DNA from: Hyparrhenia diplandra
Lineage: Eukaryota > Streptophyta > Magnoliopsida > Poales > Poaceae
Reading direction: 5' to 3'
Assembly (NCBI GenBank): GCA_015847255.1
Contig: JADLZK010009384.1
Location: forward strand, 186,001 to 250,000
DNA: 64,000 bases
The translations under genes were made by a program, and so were the position numbers. Under the pieces are notes generated by a model. The model saw nothing but the letters and a program-made list of their open reading frames with translations, ran no database searches and was not told the DNA's origin. Of this stretch, positions 56,377 to 64,000 are shown one piece after another (the first letter of the stretch is position 1; the number at the start of each line of letters is the position of its first letter).

Positions 56377-59264
56377 CTGCATTCAGGTAATATGTTGATA
56401 TAAATACATTTGGTATTAGTCAGAAGCAAAAACAATTGTTAGTAAACAACACAGTGTACGACGCTGTAAGCACATGAACGATGTGTAATTTGCGTGTTCC
56501 CAGCATCCGGGATGAAGTGTCATCCCAAAAGGGAGGAAACACTACTGTATATGTCTACAACTAGGTGAAGTTCGTGTAGAATAGTGTTCTCATTGGTCAT
56601 TCTATCATTACCATATAGACGAAGATAACACACAAAGGGTTATGCATTCGGTAAACACATGAAACGTCATCACCGCCCCGCTGCTACCACCCAACACCTT
56701 CCACGACAACTCCGCCACTCCCCGGCGTTGTTGTCGTCATCGTCGTCCCTACTGTGGGCGCTAGGTCCGCCGAGCCCTAGTGCGCACGATGGACACATTT
56801 TCCCACTCCTCTTGACAAAGCTCCACTATCCCCATGCTAACACTGAGCTCTAAGCTCGAGACATGGCGCCCCCACCCGTGCTTGGCACGGCCGACGCTAC
56901 CACCGTTAGGCCCCTAAACCGTCTGGTCTCCTTCCCATTGTCTGACCAGCCTGCCTCCCCTAGCCTTCCCCTTCTGTAAAACCACCGGATTTGGGAAGAA
57001 AGAGAGTATATCAAGGTTTGCAGGAACACTAGGAATCAGATCCATGTTTAGGTGGAGGCCTACCCTGCTACTGCTGCCAGAAGGAAAGAGGAGCTCGCCG
57101 ACACATGTGGGGCGCCGGTGCAGGCATGGGGAGGGGTTTGTGTGGGAGCGATGCGTCGCCATGGAGATTGGGAGCAGAGCACGGCGGCCCGGTGGCCCGG
57201 TAAAATGGCCCACGGACCGGGCCATGGGCCGAAGGCGTGGCCCGAGCACGGTGGAGGCACGGCCTGGCTGGCTGTGGCCCGATGCGGCACGGCACCGGAC
57301 GGGCGGCACGGCCCGTTGTACATCTATAGGGTGGACCGACTACCATGGCTTAACAGAGTTTGTGTTATGGATCTGTGTATTTGTATTGTATTCACTCCTT
57401 TGTCTACCAATCTTATGGTACACACTTAGTCAATAAAATAGCATAAAGTATTAACTAAGCCTCGCCATGGCAATAAAGATGCTGAATTAACTACATCTAG
57501 GAATTAAATTAGCAGTATTATATGACATAATATTTCAGTTGAAGTTTGTAAACTTATTTGAAATATAAATTTATAAAACATATTTCCATGTCTTATTAAT
57601 GTAATTTAAAATCAAAAGTTAGTTTCGGTTCGTTAGGGAACACTTTCAACGCTTGTTAATGTATATGCATGTTTACTTGGTTGATATGTTGACTGTATTT
57701 AAGTTATAATAACTAAAATATTTGAGAAAATTCTTTATTTGCTTTTGGAAATTTACTTGGTGTCTTATTTTCCAAAAAAAAAGTGATTTTCGTATCGTAT
57801 CTGGTTTAACTTTCTTTTTTCCATTTGTCATTATTCCCGCCCATTTCACGGTTAGTGTCCAAGTCAGATTAAGATCATCTAGTCTCTGTGTACATCCAAT
57901 TGTAAACTAAGTTGAACACGAGATACAAATATAATATGTTGAGTATTCGTACATACACGCGTCCTGATTATAACTGTTGGAACATTCTTAATGGACAAAG
58001 AATTTCTTGCGCACCAATTTGTGTCACAGACCGCTTCGATTGGGCCGGCTGTGACACGTCAGCGCAGCTTTTCCGGGTGGCGGCAACGACGTAGGCCGCG
58101 GTGGTGACGATGATTGGCGGCGAGGTGACGTAGACTGATGACGGCACTGGGGTAGCGGAGAGAGAGAGGGGAAGGAGGGGCGGCGCTGGCTGGTGGAGGT
58201 GGTGGCGCAGCAGGAGGCGGCCGGGCGAGGCAACGGCGCGCTGGCGGCGCTTTGGGCGTCAGCGAGGGGTGGCTTGGCGGCGGCGCGGCGACGGTGGTGG
58301 CGCTGGTCGCGCTGGGCCGCGACGGTGGCGGCGTGCCAAGCAGCGGCAGCGGCGGGTTGGTGTCGCACGTGCGTGGGGGAGGGAGAGGGGAAGAGCCTAG
58401 GGCTGGAGAGCTAGAGTTGTTGGATGTTACGCCTTTTAATTTTCTTCTTGATTGCAAACGATTACATGTCCCGTGTATTTATAGTCCGAGGGAGACTTGC
58501 CTGCTAAGAAAGGTCTAGAGGCTTCCTTATAGATTGGAATACCTCTTTTACCAAGCATTCTTATTCTTTTCCTATTTTATTCCTATCCTTTATTCCCTAA
58601 ATATTCTCTACTTAACGAACAAGCTGATGACGTAGGTGTGTGCTCACGGCGGGCGGTGGTGGCGCCCGGCCCCTCAGGCGACGTGCTCGGGCCTTGGACC
58701 CCGGGCAGCGCTTGCGTTGCCCTTGTTGGGCCCTTTTACGCCAATCACTTTTCGGTTAATGACAATTTGTTTCCATCACTAAGCACTTTCAATTAACTTT
58801 TTGTAATATGTATCTACATTTATTTCTGTATATCTTATAATCCTAAGCCCCACTAGACATTCTATCTCGAAATACAAGCAGTCCACCTCAAAAAAGTCCT
58901 CTAGCACATTCATATAGCTGTCATCATTAGTATGCCACGCCATCCACTACAATTGATTTATCATATAAGCAATTTACTGTCTATAATTTAGTCTAATTTC
59001 ATTCTAATTCATCTGTAATTCCCGTGACAATGTGTGGGGTATGTGTCTAGTTGAACCCAAAATGATGGTTTTGTAGATAACTTTGGCCCACATGTATCTA
59101 GCCGTACTAAACAATTTTTTGTCAAGAAAAGTTACGGCAAATGAGCAAGCATGAGTACATAATATATAATCTACTCTGTCGAATACATCATATTTAATAT
59201 ATCTAGAAAAGAGAAAATGCCAAATAACTAAGAATGAGAGGAGCTTAAATTAAATTGCACGAAC
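56377..59264 (-). other. NLR4 intron 1
   Basis: 2.9 kb. It shows little similarity to the other intron 1 sequences. GC-rich islands at 56660-56830, 57040-57330 and 58050-58440 give long open frames in several phases but no known domain, and resemble repetitive grass DNA. No element boundary could be fixed. Confidence 0.55.
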
Positions 59265-60306
59265 CTGCAACTTGAGCAAAGACCAGGCATCTTCTTCATC
59301 TAATTTGTCAATATGGTGGTAGGGCACCTGCGCCATCATGCCTTTAGCGACCATGTCATGTCTTGTGGTAACAAGGACACAACTGCCTTGGGCTAGGACG
59401 TCGAATAATGGAGTTTTGAGCACACCCTCCCATGCATGGTAGTCCCAGACATCATCCATCACCAATAAGGTCCTGCACCCCTCCAAGGCTTCCTTAAGGG
59501 TCCTCTCTAGTGCTGCCTTTGTGTTTCTGGCTGCAGGATGGTGTCCTCGTGCTTCAGTGATTGCTCTCTGTAATAGATCAATGTCACTAAACTCTTGATT
59601 CACACTCAACCATATTCTCTTATCATACTCTAGTTTGATGATGTTATGGTTGAAGACCTTCTCGGCACGGGTGGTTTTGCCAATCCCTCCAACTCCCACA
59701 ATGGCATAAACCATAATTTTTTGATGTTTATATATGTTCTTCTCCTTCTTTGTGAGCAAATCCACAAGGTTTGTTGTATCCTCCTCAATCTTTTCACCAA
59801 CCACACCTAACTCATCCTCCCCTGTCGTTTCACGCCTAGCACGATGGGAGGATTCTAACATTCGTGTGTCATCCACATAAGATGCAAGGTTGATGAAGTT
59901 GAAGGTTTTGCTACGCTTCTCAATGTCATCTAGCCTCTTATTGAGGTTCTTGATGTGATTAGCAATGTGGTGAGCATGGAAAGGGTTCCTCATACAAAAG
60001 AGCAAGGGATTGAAGCAGCCCACATCTCTGGTTGGGCTACGTGGCCATGGCCTTGAGCTGGCACAAATCAATGATGTTGGTGGCATCATACATGGCATAC
60101 CTAAGCTCTCTTACCCATGACTGCACGCTCTCATCTCTGATATTCCTCTTGTCAGTGTCGGCAAGGAATCTCTTGAGGTCCCCGAGCTTGATGCCCATCT
60201 TTTTTATCTCATCAGGGACGCCCAACAGCAGATGCACCTCTTCTTTGGTCATCCCCAACAGCATGTTCTCGAGGTAGGATGCTAAAGTAGTCAATACCAC
60301 GGCCAT
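59265..60306 (-). pseudogene. NLR4 exon 1: CC and NB-ARC, single frameshift
   Basis: The first frame (60306-60037) gives MAVVLTTLASYLENMLLGMT through the CC motif YAMYDATNIIDLCQLKAM. The second frame, from about 60030, gives GCFNPLLFCMRNP, GVGGIGKTT, TLLVMDDVWDYHAW, GSCVLVTTRHDM and EEDAWSLLKLQ, ending at donor CAG/GTTCGT (59265/59264). Confidence 0.85.
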
Positions 60307-60307
60307 A

Positions 60308-60600
60308 CACTACACCACAACCCTTAATCAGCGACTTTCAGTCCGTTGCTATGGGGGGTACAACGACTTTCAGTCCGTGGCTAAAACTTACAGCGACGGA
60401 CCCTGCGCAGATGCTAATGAAGCCGTGGTTAAAAGAATACAGCGACGGACCCTTCTTTAGCCACGGACCATCCATCGATAAAGCTTTAGCAACGGATAAC
60501 CGGTCGAGCTTTTTAGCAACGGATGGTCCATTGCAATATTGAACTTATAGCAACTGACAATCCATCACGCTCAACTGTAAATAGATAAAAAAATAATAAA
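60308..60600 (+). mobile_element. CACTA transposon end directly upstream of NLR4
   Basis: It starts CACTACACCACAACCC at 60308. Motifs such as CAGCGAC, CAACGAC, GACTTTCAGTCCGT and GCAACGGAT recur in the next 250 bp, the subterminal repeat structure of CACTA elements. The other end was not found in the window, so the element either extends to the right, possibly beyond 64000, or is truncated. Confidence 0.75.
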
Positions 60601-62181
60601 AGCCGGTCTCAAATTATAGCTAATGATCAAACATTAGCCATACATTGATTCACATACACAAAAATGATGACATTCAAAAGTGATCACATTACATTGATTC
60701 ATGTATCAAACGAGCACATTATACATTATGTCACTTAACATCAAACTAGTCCTTGTTTGAAGTATCTAATGATCAAAAAAAGGCTAATACTGGTTGTTGA
60801 TCTAAAGTTTAGCATAGCACATGTCCATGAAAACAAACAAACGTTGGGCAAAAGCTCAAAATCCACAATAATGCAGCCTAGGTCATGACCACTTGGTTGG
60901 TTGCACATCCACAGCCTCTGAACCAATACTTCATCTGCATATGTACATGAAACTGCATAGAGATCAGCATGCTAATGAAAGCCCTCACATTACAGTATTG
61001 CATATGAAAGCCCTTAAATCGTTGGATATTTTGTATGCAAACTTTCCTATCAATCAGTGTGCTTGATATCTGCAGTTCTGCCATGAAACAGTGAGACATG
61101 AGAATTACAAATAGTAGTCAGATAATAGAAGGCATAGAGATCAAAAATACACTCAGTGATATGGTTCTGTACTCAGATAATGGATCGACCACAACAAATA
61201 AATAAATAAGTATTATGTTGGACCAAGATAATGCATCACACAACACCCATGTGGTAGGAGTGGAAATAATTTAGAACAATACAAAACATTAATGGATAAC
61301 AAGGCAAATGAATTGTTGTGATCTAATGTCTAACTGTGGACAGAAGAACATTTGCATCAAAGCCATTACAGTTTCTATTAATGCACAGGGTATCAATGGT
61401 ATCTAAAGTTAGTAGCATTGTATATCATATATATGAGTGTGAAGGTTAATAAAGCACAAAGTCTACCAAAAATTTGAATTACATGTTACCTGGCTGAACT
61501 GAACAAAACTGTGGAAAGCTACTGATGGTGGGGACATGCTGATCATGCATATGTGCAGAGCAAAATGCAGAAATGTGCTCTCTTTCCACTTGAAGCAATT
61601 GATACCTGTGTACAGATTGAAGAGGAGAATTTAAACTGGATAGAATAAATTGTTATCCCTTGCTAGGCAGGCAGCTAGGAAGTGGTACTACACAGCAAAA
61701 TTATTTCTAGTATACATGGCAATAATATACTATAGATGAAAATATTCTTATGTGTTGACATGGATAAGGATAAATATGTCATTAGTCACTAGCTTAGCAC
61801 AGGTCTAAACTTGTTATCTGAACACATAATACTTATGTGCTTACATGGATAAGGATAACCATAACCATGCATGGTGATCTGAAAATTACCAATGGAAGCT
61901 TTCATAATGTGGTAGTTGTCCACTTCAGCATGTAGGTAGAGTTTTTTATAGGATACTTTGTATGTGTAGCATTACTCTACCTAAAAAAAAATGGTTTATT
62001 AAATAGCACTAGTAGCCAATAGCCAGTAAAACAGACAACCACCAATACCAGGGGTCCATGATGTTTTTTGAATCCTGCTATGATTTCTCACCTGCGCAAA
62101 TATCACTTCATAGATGAATTTGAAACTACAACGATGTGCATGTTCCTACATTTACAGCTCCTAGATTTACTTCGAGGGTAC

Positions 62182-62221
<40 letters not shown>

Positions 62222-63305
62222 AAGTTAAAAAAAGAGAGGCATAGCTGGTATAGAACAAACTCCATGTGAGTCAATGTACATAAATCTGCTACTTCACACA
62301 AAGTCACAGTATTTGAGTCATTTGTTAGGTTGTCTCACTACAATAAAAATTATTTAACAACCATGATAAGATCCAGTTCAACAATAACTTACTCTGATGA
62401 AACCAGGAGGAAAGCTTCAGAGAAGAGAGACAAGACACATAGCCCTAGTAGTAACATCTGCAGAGTAGCGCTGAACAGCAGCCTCTACGGCATCCACAAC
62501 ATTAAGAAAAACATAAACAGCTGCTGGCCCAGTCCATGGCTTTATCATCTATTCAAATAGGCAACCAAAACTGTTGCAAAAGGAACAAGGACATTCAGTA
62601 TTACGGATATGGACTGTGGATCACAATACAGAGTTACCCCAAGTCTCAGACTCACTCCAACCCCATTACAACATAAATGCACAAGAGAGATTGCAAAATC
62701 TGAAGCATGTGAGGCCACTCGCAGTACAATGCAACCTAAGTATATATGCAATCAGTTAAGAATCTAATCAGTTAAGGGGGAGCAAGTTTAGAGAGGAAAA
62801 GAACAGACATAAGCAACATATACAATTCAGACATAACCTAATCTGAAGCATTACTCTTTGCCATACTTCTTTTTAAAAAATGTCATGCATGCCACCAAGT
62901 TTAGGGAGCTGCAAATATCGAACTGCTGATACCTTTGTTCAAGTCTGCTGGACATTCCTTGAATAGAAGACGGACACAAGATTAGGACCTTCTTTTTCCC
63001 TGTTTATGAGAACAAAAATTTTAGAAAGCCAAGTGATGGTAATTAAAGACAAATTTCTGTTTTGTAATGTAATTAATTGGCTTGGATCAAATGACAGAAT
63101 ACTATCTACATCATCAGTTTATCATCTCAGTACAAAATCAATGCATAGAAGCAGATTATAAAACTGTGGCAGCACTACCCCAACAGCAATACTCTATAAT
63201 AACTATCTGATTTAATTATACAGTATGGGGCAAGGTCTAGCCCCTTTCAACTACAATACTCTATGAGCCTATCAGAGTTCATTATAAAGCATCAGCAGAA
63301 GATGA
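60601..63305. other. AT-rich sequence, possibly CACTA interior
   Basis: 2.7 kb with no supported gene. Several short frames (for example minus 60741-61099) show no transposase motif. It may be the noncoding interior of the CACTA element that starts at 60308, or flanking intergenic DNA. Confidence 0.4.
62185..62219. repeat. Poly-T tract of 35
   Basis: An uninterrupted T-run. Unlike those at 4553 and 53215, no clear target duplication flanks it. Confidence 0.85.
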
Positions 63306-63863
63306 TCATAGAGTAAAATTCCTGAAAAAATCAGAATTTTTCTTTGGCAGGTGCTCAATAATGCTATTCTAACTAGGGATAATATGAAAAAGGCAGTGGC
63401 CTGGGGATCCCACATGCTGCTACTGTAACATGGTAGAATCTGCAGAACATTTACTATTTCAATGTAGTTCTACTAAGGTGGTCTGGGGTACTTTTGCAAA
63501 GTGTTTTGGTGCTAACAATATCCCCAGGAACTTGTCACAAGCCTGGAAATGGTGTGACAGATGGCTTCCTAATAACAGGAAGTTTCATACTTTAGGCATT
63601 GCAGCCATCTGCTGGGCGATTTGGCTAGCCAGGAACAAAACTTGTTTTGAAAAGACTAAACCATCCTCACCTTTATCCATTATATGCCACGCGTGCGCCC
63701 TTATGTGTTACTGGGCGGGTCTCACGCAGGTATTGACAAGGAGGCAATTGAAGACGCGGTGAACAAAACAATGCAGTATGCAATCAAACTGTTAAACAAG
63801 AAGCACAAGATGGCGCCGAAGGAGCTGGAAGACAAGGAACCGGACGAGCAGAATCAGGATTGA
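63306..63863 (+). pseudogene. 3' end of a LINE ORF2 (zinc-binding RT domain), frameshifted
   Basis: The plus strand reads KIPEKIRIFLWQVLNNAILT, then after a shift near 63390 QWPGDPTCCYCNMVESAEHL and LFQCSSTKVVWGTFAKCFGA, the zf-RVT domain found C-terminal to reverse transcriptase in plant L1-type LINEs. It continues to AAICWAIWLARNKTCFE, and after a second shift near 63728 to the terminal KMAPKELEDKEPDEQNQD and TGA (63861-63863). Two frameshifts make it inactive. The 5' part with the polymerase is absent from the window. The following 137 bp are probably LINE 3'UTR running off the edge. Confidence 0.8.
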
Positions 63864-64000
63864 GAAGATGTCTTTTGTATCATCAGGTCTCAGTTATCAC
63901 AAAGATCAGCTGGTAACAGGATAGTTAGCAGAAAGTTCTTTGCAGGAGTTCAGCATAGGGCTCATCTTTTGTGTCTGGTCATGATACTCAGTAGTTCTTC

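Larger units (their letters stand above)
54315..60306 (-). pseudogene. NLR4: CC-NB-LRR gene, exon 1 frameshifted, CACTA at its ATG
   Basis: The exons are 60306-59265, 56376-54489 and 54397-54315. Exon 2 is intact and 12 codons shorter than its paralogues. Exon 1 breaks after about 89 codons: around 60015-60050 one extra base gives a TAG (60039-60037), after which the family frame continues cleanly to the donor. Length arithmetic (1,042 = 1,038 + 3 + 1) fits one extra codon and one extra base. The P-loop GVGGIGKTT is preserved, followed by RAEKVF. The tail exon has been rebuilt: it ends in ISRLSADA plus TAA next to a former donor. A CACTA end begins at 60308, one base upstream of the ATG, so the native 5'UTR and promoter are displaced. 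It is the most diverged member of the array. Confidence 0.85.

Noticed and set aside
62336..62350. CACTACAATAAAAAT as a second CACTA end
   Set aside because: It does not match the terminus at 60308, lacks subterminal repeats and is in the wrong orientation for a partner end.

Overview
The window is plant nuclear DNA, most likely from a grass (Poaceae). Evidence: plant-type introns, NLR immune-receptor genes, Stowaway and Tourist MITEs, Helitrons with the grass-type 3' end, CACTA elements, LINEs and LTR retrotransposons nested in one another. Species cannot be named from sequence alone. No tRNA, rRNA or CRISPR array was recognised.

The core is a tandem array of four paralogous CC-NB-LRR (CNL) genes, all on the minus strand: NLR1 (CDS 2197-6819), NLR2 (17139-22701), NLR3 (41864-49522) and NLR4 (54315-60306). 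They share one gene model rebuilt by paralogue comparison: a noncoding 5' exon (seen for NLR1-3), a 5'UTR intron, exon 1 (CC domain and NB-ARC through RNBS-C), a long intron, exon 2 (GLPL, MHD and LRRs), a short intron, and a 26-32 codon exon 3 encoding an acidic tail. A block of similar noncoding sequence follows each gene, so the repeat unit is gene plus downstream block.

None of the four has an intact full CDS as given. NLR1 has an intact exon 1 but a +1 frameshift in exon 2. NLR2, NLR3 and NLR4 have intact exon 2 but a broken exon 1 (several indels, one deletion, and one insertion respectively). NLR3 also has an altered P-loop, and NLR4 has a CACTA end one base upstream of its ATG.

Between and inside the genes lie elements, many bounded exactly by target-site duplications or by an empty site in a paralogue: a Tourist-like MITE (1073-1397), a Helitron in the NLR1 5'UTR intron (7056-8183), a larger candidate Helitron (12240-15215), two Stowaway MITEs in NLR2 introns, a solo LTR nested in a solo LTR (25236-32839), a small LTR element (34349-37124), a LINE-like retroposon in the NLR3 3'UTR (38949-41838), a Ty3-like LTR element in NLR3 intron 1 (44504-47769), a hAT element (51826-52662) and a LINE ORF2 relic at the right edge. 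Two decayed glyoxal-oxidase-like fragments lie at 9.97-10.16 kb and 11.45-12.04 kb. I see no wholly new system. The notable features are the disrupted NLR array, its hidden terminal exon, and the record of insertions readable against paralogous empty sites.
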